Below, one piece after another: positions 28,550-36,579 of a DNA stretch of 64,000 nucleotides. How positions within the stretch are numbered: the first letter of the stretch is position 1; each line of letters opens with the position of its first letter. Both the position numbers and the translations under genes were made by a program. Source of the DNA: Nonomuraea typhae. Lineage in GTDB: Bacteria > Actinomycetota > Actinomycetes > Streptosporangiales > Streptosporangiaceae. The stretch is from the NCBI RefSeq assembly GCF_009760925.1, contig NZ_VRLV01000002.1:434001-498000 (forward strand). The letters run 5' to 3'. Under the pieces are notes generated by a model. It saw nothing but the letters and a program-made list of their open reading frames with translations. It was not told the origin of the DNA and did no database searches.

Positions 28550-29696
28550 GCCGGTCCACCGCCTCGTCGATGACCTCCTCGTGCTTGCAGAAGGCGAAGC
28601 GCACGAAGGGGGCGCCCCGCTCCGGGTGGTCGTAGAACACCTGGGTCGGGATGGCCACCACCCCGGCCAGCGACGGCAGCCGGCGGGTCAGCTCCAGGCC
28701 GTCGGTGAAGCCGAGCGGCCGGATGTCGGTCTGCACGAAGTAGGTCCCGGCCGGCTTCAGCACCTCGAAGCCCGCCAAGGCCAGGCCCGTCATGAGCCGG
28801 TCGCGTTTGTCCTGCAGCCCGGCGCGCATCGCGGCCACCCATCCCATCTCGTGCCGCAGGCCGTACGTCACGGCGAACTGCCAGGGCGCGCTCGCGGTGA
28901 ACGTCAGGAACTGCTTGACGGTCTGCACGGCGGTGACCAGCGGGCGCGGCGCGCACACCCAGCCGGTCTTCCACCCGGTGACCGAGAACGTCTTGCCGGC
29001 CGAGGAGATCATCACGGTGCGCTCGCGCATGCCGGGGAAGGTGGCCAGCGGGATGTGCTCGACGCCGTCGAAGGTCAGGTGCTCGTAGACCTCGTCGGTG
29101 ATGGCGATGATCCCGTGCTCCTGGCACACCTCGGCGATGACGGCCAGCTCGTCGCGGGTGAAGACGGTCCCGGTCGGGTTGTGCGGGGAGTTGACGAGGA
29201 CGGCGCGCGTGCGCGGGGTGACCGCGGCGCGCAGCTCGTCGGGGTCGAAGGTGAAGCGCCCCTCGACCGGGCGCAGGGTGACCGCGGCCAGGCGGGCGCC
29301 GGCCAGCGCGATCGAGGCGGCGTAGGAGTCGTAGTACGGCTCGAAGGCGATCACCTCGTCGCCCGGCTCGCACAGCGCCAGCACGCTGGCCGCGATCGCC
29401 TCGGTGGCCCCCACGGTGACCAGCACCTCGCCGTTGGGGTCGTAGGCCAGGTCGTAGTGGGCGGCGCGGTGCTCGCTGACGGCCTGCCGCAGGTCGGGCA
29501 CGCCGGGGCCGGGCGGGTACTGGTTGCCGCCCCCGGCGATCACGTCCACGGCGCGAGCGAGCATGCCGGCCGGGCCGTCGCTGTCGGGGAAGCCCTGCCC
29601 GAGGTTGATCGATCCGGTCTGCACGGCGAGGGCGCTCATCTCGGCGAAGATCGTCGTGCCGAAGGCGCGCATCCTGGATACAAGGGGTTCCGTCAC
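28533..29696 (-). CDS. PLP aminotransferase, DapC-like
   Basis: A 387-aa fold-type I aminotransferase. INLGQGFPDSDGP, GGGNQYPPGPGVPDLR, VNSPHNPTG, ITDEVYEHL and the PLP lysine in SSAGKTFSVTGWKTGW closely resemble actinobacterial N-succinyldiaminopimelate aminotransferase (DapC). That role, in lysine/DAP synthesis, is the likely one; kynurenine- or methionine-type transaminases are the alternatives. Its start is 25 bp from the divergent peptidase gene. Confidence 0.82.
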   Translation of the reverse strand: MTEPLVSRMRAFGTTIFAEMSALAVQTGSINLGQGFPDSDGPAGMLARAVDVIAGGGNQYPPGPGVPDLRQAVSEHRAAHYDLAYDPNGEVLVTVGATEAIAASVLALCEPGDEVIAFEPYYDSYAASIALAGARLAAVTLRPVEGRFTFDPDELRAAVTPRTRAVLVNSPHNPTGTVFTRDELAVIAEVCQEHGIIAITDEVYEHLTFDGVEHIPLATFPGMRERTVMISSAGKTFSVTGWKTGWVCAPRPLVTAVQTVKQFLTFTASAPWQFAVTYGLRHEMGWVAAMRAGLQDKRDRLMTGLALAGFEVLKPAGTYFVQTDIRPLGFTDGLELTRRLPSLAGVVAIPTQVFYDHPERGAPFVRFAFCKHEEVIDEAVDRLKRLG

Positions 29697-29721
29697 ACGG
29701 CCAGACTATTAGTCTCGACCT

Positions 29722-31467
29722 GTGATCATCAGGGTCGTGATCGCGCTCGTGCTGAGCGTGCCCCCATTCGTCCCCCTATCTGCCGCCGCCGCCGTCGCCT
29801 GCCCCGTTTCCGTCCCGGCCAACACCGCCTGCGGGTTCCTGGAGGTGCCCGAGCGCAGGGACGCGCCGGGCCGTACGATCAAGGTCGGCTACGCCGTCCA
29901 CCGCTCCACCGGCCCCGCGCGCAAGCCCGACCCGGTCGTCTACATGGGCGGCGGCCCTGCCTCCTCGTCGTTGCAGCTGACCGGGTTCCTCAGCCAGATG
30001 TTCCCCGGCCGCGACATCGTGACGATCGAGCAGCGCGGCGGCAGGTATTCCGAGCCCCGGCTGACCTGCCCCGAGACCGCCGAGGCGATGCTGGAGCGGC
30101 TGCGCCGGCCCGAGGCGGGCGCGGCGGCGGTGGCGGAGGGCGCGGTCAAGTGCCGGGCCAGGCTCGCCGAGCGTGGCGTCGACCTGCGCGGCTACACCAC
30201 GCGGGAGATCGCCGCGGACGTGATCGAGCTGCGGAAGAAGCTCGGCTACGCCTCGTGGAACCTGTTCGGCGTCAGCTACTCCACGCGGGTCATGACCGAC
30301 GTGGCGGCGGCCGACCCGCAGGGGGTGCGCGCGGTGCTGCTCGACTCCTATCTGCCGGAGAGCGTCGACTGGTACGGCGACGCCGACCGCAACCTGGAGG
30401 ACACGGTGGCGGCGCTGGGGGTCAAGGACCGGTTCGAGGCGATGCTGGCGCGCTACAACCGCGCCCCGGCCCTGGTGCCGACCACCGATCCGCTGCTCGG
30501 GGAGCCGTTCACGGCGCGGATGAGCGGCGACGACATCGCGACCGTGCTGGCCGAGGCGTTGCACGAGGCCGAGGTGGTGGCGGCGGCCCCGGCGATGATC
30601 GACGCGCTGGCCCGCGGGCGCACGGAGGCGCTGCGGCCGTTGGCCGATCAGGTGGGGGCGGCGCTGACCTCGCATGAGTTCGGGCTGTATCACGCCGTTC
30701 AATGCCAGGATGAGGCGAAATTTCCGGAAAAATCGCGGCTTTTCACGGTGACCAATGACCGCGCCGTCTGCGCGGCCTGGAAGCTCCCCACCACCCGGCC
30801 CACCCGGTCCGAATCCCGGGTCAAGGCGCCCGTCCTGGTCGCAGGCGGCCAGTTCGACCCCACGACCCCGCCCAGAACCCAGAAGCCGGCCGCCGCCGAA
30901 CTGCCCAACGCCCACTTCGTGGAGTTCGCCGGCGTCGGCCACGCGGTCTTCCTGGCCATGGCCACACCCTGCGGCCGGCAGACCATGATCGCCTTCCTGG
31001 ACGACCCGGCCGCCTGGACCCAGCCGTGCGTGCCCGGCCGGGCCGGGCTGGAACGCCTGGAACCGGGCTCCCTCGCCGTCACCGGCGCGCCGTACCAGCT
31101 CCTGCTCGCGCCGTGGCTGGCCGTACCTTTGGCGGTGTTCGTGCTGGTCGCGCTCGTGCAGCTGATCGGCGGCGGGCTGCGCGGCCGGGCGCTCAGCGCG
31201 TTCGCGGGCCTGACCGGGCTGGCCGCCGCCGGGCTGACCGCCCAGTCGGTCTACAGCCTGCTCAGCACCAACGAGAGCGCGCTGGCCGTCGGCGTGCCCA
31301 AGGACGTCGAGATGTACGGCTGGCTGGCCGTCGGCGCGGTGGCCCTGTCGGTGGCGGCGGCGGTGTGGGCCGTCCAGGCCAGACCGGCCCGGCGCCCGTG
31401 GCCGCACCTGGTCGCTCTCGTCACCGGCGGCGGGTTCCTCATATGGTGGTTTGCCTGGTTCCTATGA
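29722..31467 (+). CDS. Secreted/membrane TAP-type peptidase (S33 alpha/beta hydrolase)
   Basis: A 581-aa protein. A signal peptide (1-24) precedes an alpha/beta hydrolase of the tripeptidyl-aminopeptidase group: VYMGGGPASSS, nucleophile LFGVSYSTRVMTD, Asp in GGQFDPTTPP, His in GVGHAVF. From about residue 450 it gains four transmembrane helices, so it is membrane-tethered, unlike typical secreted TAPs. GTG 29722 has no ribosome site and TATTAGTC lies about 10 bp upstream, suggesting leaderless translation. Confidence 0.82.
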   Translation: MIIRVVIALVLSVPPFVPLSAAAAVACPVSVPANTACGFLEVPERRDAPGRTIKVGYAVHRSTGPARKPDPVVYMGGGPASSSLQLTGFLSQMFPGRDIVTIEQRGGRYSEPRLTCPETAEAMLERLRRPEAGAAAVAEGAVKCRARLAERGVDLRGYTTREIAADVIELRKKLGYASWNLFGVSYSTRVMTDVAAADPQGVRAVLLDSYLPESVDWYGDADRNLEDTVAALGVKDRFEAMLARYNRAPALVPTTDPLLGEPFTARMSGDDIATVLAEALHEAEVVAAAPAMIDALARGRTEALRPLADQVGAALTSHEFGLYHAVQCQDEAKFPEKSRLFTVTNDRAVCAAWKLPTTRPTRSESRVKAPVLVAGGQFDPTTPPRTQKPAAAELPNAHFVEFAGVGHAVFLAMATPCGRQTMIAFLDDPAAWTQPCVPGRAGLERLEPGSLAVTGAPYQLLLAPWLAVPLAVFVLVALVQLIGGGLRGRALSAFAGLTGLAAAGLTAQSVYSLLSTNESALAVGVPKDVEMYGWLAVGAVALSVAAAVWAVQARPARRPWPHLVALVTGGGFLIWWFAWFL

Positions 31468-32384
31468 CACGCATCCGAGAGCTCGACGCGCTCCGCGGCT
31501 TCGCGGTGGGCGGCATCATGCTGGTCAACACCTGGCAGCATGTGCCGAAGGGCGACCGGGAGCCGCTGGACTCGGTGATGCTCGCCGCCTTCCAGGGGCG
31601 CTTCTACCCGATCTTCTCGTTGCTGTTCGGCATCGGGTTCGTGCTGTTCCTGCGCACCGGCACCCGGGTGGCGCTGCTGCGCAGGCTCGCCGTGCTGCTG
31701 GCGTTCGGCCTGATGCAGCACACCTTCTACGACGGCGAGGTGCTGACCGACTACGCCGCCTTCGGCGCCGCCATCCTGCTGCCCGCCTCCTTCCTGACGC
31801 CCGGGGTCCCGGTCCTGCTGCTCGGGCTGGCCGGACTCGGCTGGGGCGTCTGGCAGGGCGGCGGGACGCTGATCATCCCCGGCCTGTTCCTCATCGGGAT
31901 GGCGCTCATCCAGCTCCGGCCGGACCGGCGGCTGCTGCTGCCGTTTTTCGCCGTCAGCACGGTGGCCACGCTGGTGTCGTCGCTCTTCTGGCACACCAGC
32001 CAGGTCGGCGCCTTCTACACGCTGGCCGCGGTGACGGGCGCCGCCGCCTACGGCACCGGGCTGCTGCTGATCCTGCGGCCCCGGCTGTCGGCGGTGCTGG
32101 AGCCGCTGGGCAGGCTGGCGCTGACGAACTACGTCTCCGGCACGCTCGTCATCTTCCTGACCGCGCCGCTGATCGGCGAGAGCACGCCCCGCTGGTGGGT
32201 TCTGGTCATCGCGGGGCTGACCGTGGCCGCGCAGATCGTCTTCAGCCGCCGGTGGCTCCTGCGCTATCGGTATGGGCCCCTGGAATGGATCTGGCGCTGC
32301 CTGACCTGGTATCGGCGGGTGCCCAACCGTCTAGAGTCGAACCGTGACCACCATCGCCCTGTGTCAGATCCCGGTCTCCCCTGA
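31464..32384 (+). CDS. DUF418-type membrane protein
   Basis: A 306-aa multi-pass protein starting MTRIRELDALRGFAVGGIMLVN, typical of the DUF418/YeiB group, with FSLLFGIGFVLFL and a C-terminal RLALTNYVSGTL..YGPLEWIWRCLTW. ATG 31464 overlaps the peptidase stop by 4 bases. Its last 41 bases overlap the nitrilase gene. Function unknown; possible membrane transport role. Confidence 0.82.
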   Translation: MTRIRELDALRGFAVGGIMLVNTWQHVPKGDREPLDSVMLAAFQGRFYPIFSLLFGIGFVLFLRTGTRVALLRRLAVLLAFGLMQHTFYDGEVLTDYAAFGAAILLPASFLTPGVPVLLLGLAGLGWGVWQGGGTLIIPGLFLIGMALIQLRPDRRLLLPFFAVSTVATLVSSLFWHTSQVGAFYTLAAVTGAAAYGTGLLLILRPRLSAVLEPLGRLALTNYVSGTLVIFLTAPLIGESTPRWWVLVIAGLTVAAQIVFSRRWLLRYRYGPLEWIWRCLTWYRRVPNRLESNRDHHRPVSDPGLP

Positions 32385-33135
32385 TCCAGCCGTCAACCTC
32401 CAGCGGGTCAAGGAGTCCCTGGCCCGAGCCGAAGGCGCCGACCTGGCGATCTTCCCGGAGGCGACGCTCACCCGCTACGGCAAGCGCATCACCGACCTGG
32501 CCGAACCCCTGGACGGGCCGTTCGTCACCGGCCTGGCCGAGGCGGCCCGCGAGCACGGCCTGGCCGTCGTCGCCGGCGTCTTCGAGCCCGGCCCCGGCCG
32601 CGTTCACAACACCGCCGTCGCCCTCGACGCCCGCGGCGAGATCCAGGCCGCCTACCGGAAGATCCACCTGTTCGACTCCTTCGGTTCCCAGGAGTCCGAG
32701 CTGGTCGCCCCCGGCGCGCAGCCCGTCGTGGCCGAGCTGGCGGGCGTGCGGATCGGCCTGATCACCTGCTACGACGTGCGTTTCCCCGAGCTGGCCCGGG
32801 CGCTGGTCGACCAGGGCGCGCAGATGTTCGCGATCATCGCCGCGTGGGGCTCGGGACCGCTCAAGGAGGACCACTGGATCACGCTGGTGCGCGCCCGCGC
32901 GCTGGAGAACACCATGTGGACCGCCGCCGTCGGCCAGGCGCCCAACCCGGCCGAGTCGGGTGACGGCTTCGGCGTCGGCCGCAGCATGCTCGTCGACCCG
33001 CTGGGGGTGATCCGCGCCGATCTGGGCACCGCACCCGGCGTCCAGCTGGTCACCGTCGATCACGAGGCGACCGCGGGGATGCGTACGACGCTTCCCTGCC
33101 TTGAACATCGGGTACTCGGGGTCAAGCGATCGTAA
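32344..33135 (+). CDS. Carbon-nitrogen hydrolase (nitrilase superfamily)
   Basis: A 263-aa amidase-like enzyme with the Glu-Lys-Cys triad: FPEATLTRYG, YRKIHLFDSFG and ITCYDVRFPELAR. The pattern resembles Nit1/Nit2 omega-amidases or deaminated-glutathione amidases. GTG 32344 lies inside the end of the DUF418 gene. The exact substrate is not resolvable. Confidence 0.88.
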   Translation: MTTIALCQIPVSPDPAVNLQRVKESLARAEGADLAIFPEATLTRYGKRITDLAEPLDGPFVTGLAEAAREHGLAVVAGVFEPGPGRVHNTAVALDARGEIQAAYRKIHLFDSFGSQESELVAPGAQPVVAELAGVRIGLITCYDVRFPELARALVDQGAQMFAIIAAWGSGPLKEDHWITLVRARALENTMWTAAVGQAPNPAESGDGFGVGRSMLVDPLGVIRADLGTAPGVQLVTVDHEATAGMRTTLPCLEHRVLGVKRS

Positions 33136-33144
33136 AGTGGAGTC

Positions 33145-33591
33145 GTGAGCAGAACGCAAATGCAGAAGGTGATCCCGCCGCGTCTGCTCGTGCCCTACCT
33201 CTCGGGCAAACGCACGGTCATCTCCGGCTATGTTTACCGCGTGCAGGACTGCGCGCGGCTGACCACTCCCCGTCAGCTCTACTTCGGGCTCGACCTGTCC
33301 TTCGAGGGGTCGGAGCTGACGGCCGAGGTGCCCGAGCTGTATGTCATGCGCTGGTACGCCCGCGACGTCGACACCTACGCCGTGCCGTACGGGCCGCACA
33401 TGGGCGGTGACTGGAGCGACACGCCGCCCTTCGCCGGCAACGGTTTCACCACCTCGCGCGAGCACGTGGTGCCGCAGTTCCACACGATGCCGATGCCGAT
33501 CCCCGCCGGCGCCGAGATCGCGCACGTCACCGGGGAGCACGATCGCCCGTTCGCCGTCTACGACGGGCTCACCTGGCGGCCGGCGTCATGA
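33145..33591 (+). CDS. Conserved-looking hypothetical protein
   Basis: A 148-aa soluble protein rich in aromatic residues (GKRTVISGYVYRVQDCARL, VMRWYARDVDTYAVPYGPHMGG). No family recognised. GTG 33145 follows the nitrilase gene by 9 bp. Its stop overlaps the start of a 24-codon mini-ORF (ATGA). Confidence 0.7.
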   Translation: MSRTQMQKVIPPRLLVPYLSGKRTVISGYVYRVQDCARLTTPRQLYFGLDLSFEGSELTAEVPELYVMRWYARDVDTYAVPYGPHMGGDWSDTPPFAGNGFTTSREHVVPQFHTMPMPIPAGAEIAHVTGEHDRPFAVYDGLTWRPAS

Positions 33592-33662
33592 GCGAGCGAA
33601 GCGAGCGACCCATCAGACACAGCGTCTCCACGCTCATGCGTGCTCCGAAGGAGTGCGCATGA
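33588..33662 (+). CDS. 24-residue bridging mini-ORF (leader peptide-like)
   Basis: ATG 33588 overlaps the stop of the upstream gene (ATGA), and the TGA at 33660-33662 overlaps the start of the downstream gene (ATGA). The product begins MSERSERPIRHS. It runs through both arms of the hairpin at 33629-33667, so its translation would melt that hairpin and expose the next ribosome site. The reading frame and both overlaps are directly visible; expression is inferred. Confidence 0.45.
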   Translation: MSERSERPIRHSVSTLMRAPKECA

Positions 33663-33667
33663 GCGTG
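33629..33667 (+). promoter_or_regulatory. RBS- and start-sequestering hairpin
   Basis: Arms 33629-33646 and 33650-33667 are 18 nt each, with a GAA loop and two mismatched positions. The 3' arm region contains the AAGGAG ribosome site (33648-33653) and the ATG (33659-33661) of the downstream gene. Twelve consecutive base pairs (CACGCTCATGCG with CGCATGAGCGTG) cover the start codon. Confidence 0.65.
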
Positions 33668-34045
33668 CCCATCACCTCCGGTTTCGTCGCCCGCTTCGAG
33701 GAGCGCACCTTCCCCGCCGCCCTCGGGCCCGACAGCGACGAGGTCGTGCTGTTCTCCGAGGAGGAGCTGCCCGGGTTCGCCGCCTCCTCCGGCTACTGGC
33801 GGCGCACGGTCAAGCGGGCCGACGTCGAGTGGCTGGTGCTCGTGCGCACGGTGGCCGCCTTCGGCGGCGAGCCCTGCATCGTGCTCGACGAGGACGAGGA
33901 CGGCCTGCACATCGCCTATACCGGCCACAGCGGCATGAAGGCCGAGGCCCTGGGCTATTGGATGGTCGACCACGGCGCCTACGAAGTGGTCGTGCCCCGC
34001 GAAGAGGTGTTCTCCATCCGCGTGGAGCGCCTGCCGGTCCCCTGA
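33659..34045 (+). CDS. Hypothetical protein
   Basis: A 128-aa acidic soluble protein (FSEEELPGFAASSGYWRR, CIVLDEDEDGLHIAYTGHSG). No family recognised. ATG 33659 has an AAGGAG site 5 bases upstream, but site and start lie within a strong hairpin. It is probably co-transcribed with the upstream hypothetical gene. Confidence 0.7.
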   Translation: MSVPITSGFVARFEERTFPAALGPDSDEVVLFSEEELPGFAASSGYWRRTVKRADVEWLVLVRTVAAFGGEPCIVLDEDEDGLHIAYTGHSGMKAEALGYWMVDHGAYEVVVPREEVFSIRVERLPVP

Positions 34046-34067
34046 TGAATTCTCCCGCGGCCCGCGT

Positions 34068-34091
34068 CAACCACCGCGGCACTCGCGGGTC
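34068..34091 (+). promoter_or_regulatory. Possible ECF-type promoter of the sigma/sensor pair
   Basis: CAACC (34068-34072), a 16-bp spacer and GTC (34089-34091) fit the general -35 AAC / -10 GTC pattern of ECF promoters. The GTG start lies 8 bases further on, so the transcript would be nearly leaderless. This suggests autoregulation but is a weak motif. Confidence 0.3.
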
Positions 34092-34099
34092 TTAGGGAC

Positions 34100-34612
34100 G
34101 TGATCCGACAACCATCCTCGGTCGCGCCGCCGCGGGAGGCGCCGCCGTCGTTCGCCGAGCTGTTCGCGGCGCAGTACCAGCCCCTGGTACGGCTGGCCGG
34201 GCTGCTCGGCGCCGACGACCCCGAGGACATCGCCCAGGAGGCGTTCTCCCGCCTGCACGCCCGGCGGCTGCGTGACGACCGGGCCGCCGTGGCCTACCTG
34301 CGCGCCATCGTCTGCAACCTGACCCGCAACCGGCTGCGCCACCTGCGCCTGGTACGGCTGCGCCGCCCCGACCCGCCCGAGCCCGCGCGCAGCGGCGAGC
34401 AGGCGGTCCTCATCGCGGAGGAGCACCGCGAGCTGCTGGCCGCCCTGGACGGGCTGCCGCGCCGCCAGCGTGAGGCGCTGGTGCTGCGCTACTGGCTGGA
34501 CCTTTCCGAACGCGAGATCGCCGCGGCCATGGGCGTCTCGACCGGCTCGGTGAAAACCCATGCGAGCCGCGGCCTGGCCGCGCTCGCCAAGGCTTTGAAG
34601 GAGGACGTGTGA
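34100..34612 (+). CDS. ECF RNA polymerase sigma factor, SigE family
   Basis: A 170-aa sigma factor. Region 2 is FAELFAAQYQPLVRLAGLLGADDPEDIAQEAFSRL and region 4 is LPRRQREALVLRYWLDLSE with the HTH IAAAMGVSTGSVKTH. GTG 34100 is the likely start. It is coupled by a GTGA overlap to a large single-pass membrane protein, mirroring the pair at 24.9-26.2 kb. Confidence 0.88.
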   Translation: MIRQPSSVAPPREAPPSFAELFAAQYQPLVRLAGLLGADDPEDIAQEAFSRLHARRLRDDRAAVAYLRAIVCNLTRNRLRHLRLVRLRRPDPPEPARSGEQAVLIAEEHRELLAALDGLPRRQREALVLRYWLDLSEREIAAAMGVSTGSVKTHASRGLAALAKALKEDV

Positions 34613-36579
34613 CCCCCCTGGAAGAGCGGCTGAAGTCCGCACTGGACGCTCGCGCCGAGACCTTCGAGGCGAGCCAGACCGCCTGGCTGGAGGTCCGCCG
34701 GCGCACCCCGCTGCCGCCGCGGCGGGCCCGCTGGCTGCTGGCCGCCGTCCCCGTCGTCATGATCGCGCTGTTCGTTCCCGTCCTGCTCAACGGGGGCCTG
34801 GGCAGGAACTCGGCGAACGATCCCGACACCGTCTACCGGCAGCTGATGGCGGAGCTGACCCCGCTCGGTGACCCGGTGGAGCTGAGCGAGCCGGTCGAGG
34901 CCAGGCTGTGGTTCGCCAAGGGCAGGATGGGCAACCCCGTCTTCTGCATGCTGGCCCGGCGCGGGCAGGAACCCTACGGCTCGTGCGGCGGTGTCAGCGC
35001 CCTCGGGGAGGGCACCGCCGAGGGTTCGCTGTCGGCCGAGGACGCGGCGACGGTCCTCGACTTCGGCCTGGTCGTGCCGGAGGCCACCCAGGTCAGGGCG
35101 GTGACCGGCGACGGCAGGCGGATCCCGGGAGCGATCCACCGGGTCGCGGGGGCGCCGGTGAGCATCTGGACCGTGAGCTTCCCGGCCGCCGAGCAGGTCG
35201 CCAAGGTGGAGTTCGTGGACGCCGGGCAGAGGGTGCTGGGCGAGATGCCGCGGGAGATGCGGAGCTCGCGCCGGGAGGCCAAGCCGGCCGGCCCGCCGTA
35301 CGAGCTGCCGGGGGCGCTGACGCTGCGGCCGTATCTGGTGCCGAACGAGACCCAGCCGGGCGCGACCGATCTGACCGTGATCTGGGAGCGCGGCGGCAGG
35401 GAGGTCAGCAGCCTGTCGCTCAAGGCGCGGGATCTGTGGACGGGCGGGGGCGAGGAGTATCCGGTTCACCTGCAGGTCGAGGACGGGGTGGTGTTCGGGG
35501 CGGCCCGCCCCGACGTCGTCCGGATCGAGGTGAGCGTGGGCGGGAAGACGCTGACGCTGACCCCGCGGCCGGACCCGTGGCAGCTGAACGTGGGAGTCTT
35601 CGCCCAGCCCGCCGATGTCACCGCCGAGGCGGGCTCCCTCGACATCACCGCCTTCGACAGCCGCGGTGCCGAGGTCTGGCGCAGCGAGCCGGAGCAACCC
35701 GAGGCGCGGCCCTCCGGCAAACGGATCGGCGCCCTGGCCTCCGTGCCCGGCACGGAGGACTTCGCCCTGGGCCCCGTCCAGGTCTGGTACGAGAAGGGCC
35801 ACGAAGGAGTGGAGCTGTGCTCCTCCGGCGGCGTCAGACCGGACGGCAGCCAGGCAGGGGGCTGCTCGAGCGCCGAGACCGACCGCAACACCTTCCAGCG
35901 GCACGGGACCGTCAGCTACCTGCCCGAACCCGGTGCCGAGCTGAGCTACGGCGTGCTGCCCGGCGAGGCCGAGGCCGTGAGCGCGGTCACCGCCGACGGC
36001 ACCCGCCTGCCCGCCGCGATCGTCCCGGTCAAGGGCGGCCCCGCGCCGGTGTGGGCGGTCCGCTACCCCAGGGGCACCAAGATCGCCGCGTTCGCCTTCC
36101 GGGAGAAGGGCCGCGAGCTGGAGCGCATCGTGATGATGGACCGCAGCTGCTGGAAGGCCGACCGGCCGGAGGGCGCCGGCCAGGCCCTGCCCGGCGGCGT
36201 GTCGGCGCACATCTCCGCCCCGTCCTGCCTGCACTTCTGGAAGGACGGCAAGGCGCAGCCGGGCTCCTTCGACCGCCTCCCCGGCACGACCCTGCGGCAC
36301 GTGATCGGCAAGGAGCGGCCCGTCCAGTGGAGTGAGGCCAAGGGCGTGTGGTACGGCTTCGCGCTGGCGGGCACCGCCCGGGTGGAGGGCGTCTCCAGGA
36401 CCGGGCGGGTCTCCGCGCGGACCGTCCCCGACCCGTGGGGGCACGGCGTGGTGCTGTTCGCCGCGCCGACCCCGGAGGAGGTCACCAAGAAGGGCCTGAA
36501 CTGGCCCGACCTGTCGTTGACCGGATACGCCGCCGACGGCAGCGTGCTGTGGGAGTGGAAGGACGCCGGGCTCAGCTAG
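34609..36579 (+). CDS. Large single-pass sensor-like protein coupled to the sigma factor
   Basis: A 656-aa protein. About 40 cytoplasmic residues, one helix (residues about 41-63, WLLAAVPVVMIALFVPVLL) and nearly 600 extracellular residues. The outer part contains an internal duplication: AVTGDGRRIPGAIHRVAGAP near 163 and AVTADGTRLPAAIVPVKGGP near 462, each followed by an I/VW-x-V aromatic strand and an FVD/FRE segment. GTG 34609 overlaps the sigma stop, with AAGGAGG inside the sigma gene. No family recognised; anti-sigma or signal sensor by context. It overlaps the exporter permease by 8 bp. Confidence 0.65.
   Translation: MTPLEERLKSALDARAETFEASQTAWLEVRRRTPLPPRRARWLLAAVPVVMIALFVPVLLNGGLGRNSANDPDTVYRQLMAELTPLGDPVELSEPVEARLWFAKGRMGNPVFCMLARRGQEPYGSCGGVSALGEGTAEGSLSAEDAATVLDFGLVVPEATQVRAVTGDGRRIPGAIHRVAGAPVSIWTVSFPAAEQVAKVEFVDAGQRVLGEMPREMRSSRREAKPAGPPYELPGALTLRPYLVPNETQPGATDLTVIWERGGREVSSLSLKARDLWTGGGEEYPVHLQVEDGVVFGAARPDVVRIEVSVGGKTLTLTPRPDPWQLNVGVFAQPADVTAEAGSLDITAFDSRGAEVWRSEPEQPEARPSGKRIGALASVPGTEDFALGPVQVWYEKGHEGVELCSSGGVRPDGSQAGGCSSAETDRNTFQRHGTVSYLPEPGAELSYGVLPGEAEAVSAVTADGTRLPAAIVPVKGGPAPVWAVRYPRGTKIAAFAFREKGRELERIVMMDRSCWKADRPEGAGQALPGGVSAHISAPSCLHFWKDGKAQPGSFDRLPGTTLRHVIGKERPVQWSEAKGVWYGFALAGTARVEGVSRTGRVSARTVPDPWGHGVVLFAAPTPEEVTKKGLNWPDLSLTGYAADGSVLWEWKDAGLS

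Noticed and set aside
29697..29721. Separate promoters for the divergent aminotransferase and peptidase
   Set aside because: The 25-bp gap is too small to place two full promoters; I see only a weak -10-like TATTAG and do not annotate it.
33591..33609. GAGCGA-type repeats as a dispersed repeat element
   Set aside because: Only one occurrence seen in the window; it is explained as codons of the mini-ORF, though genome-wide copies cannot be excluded.
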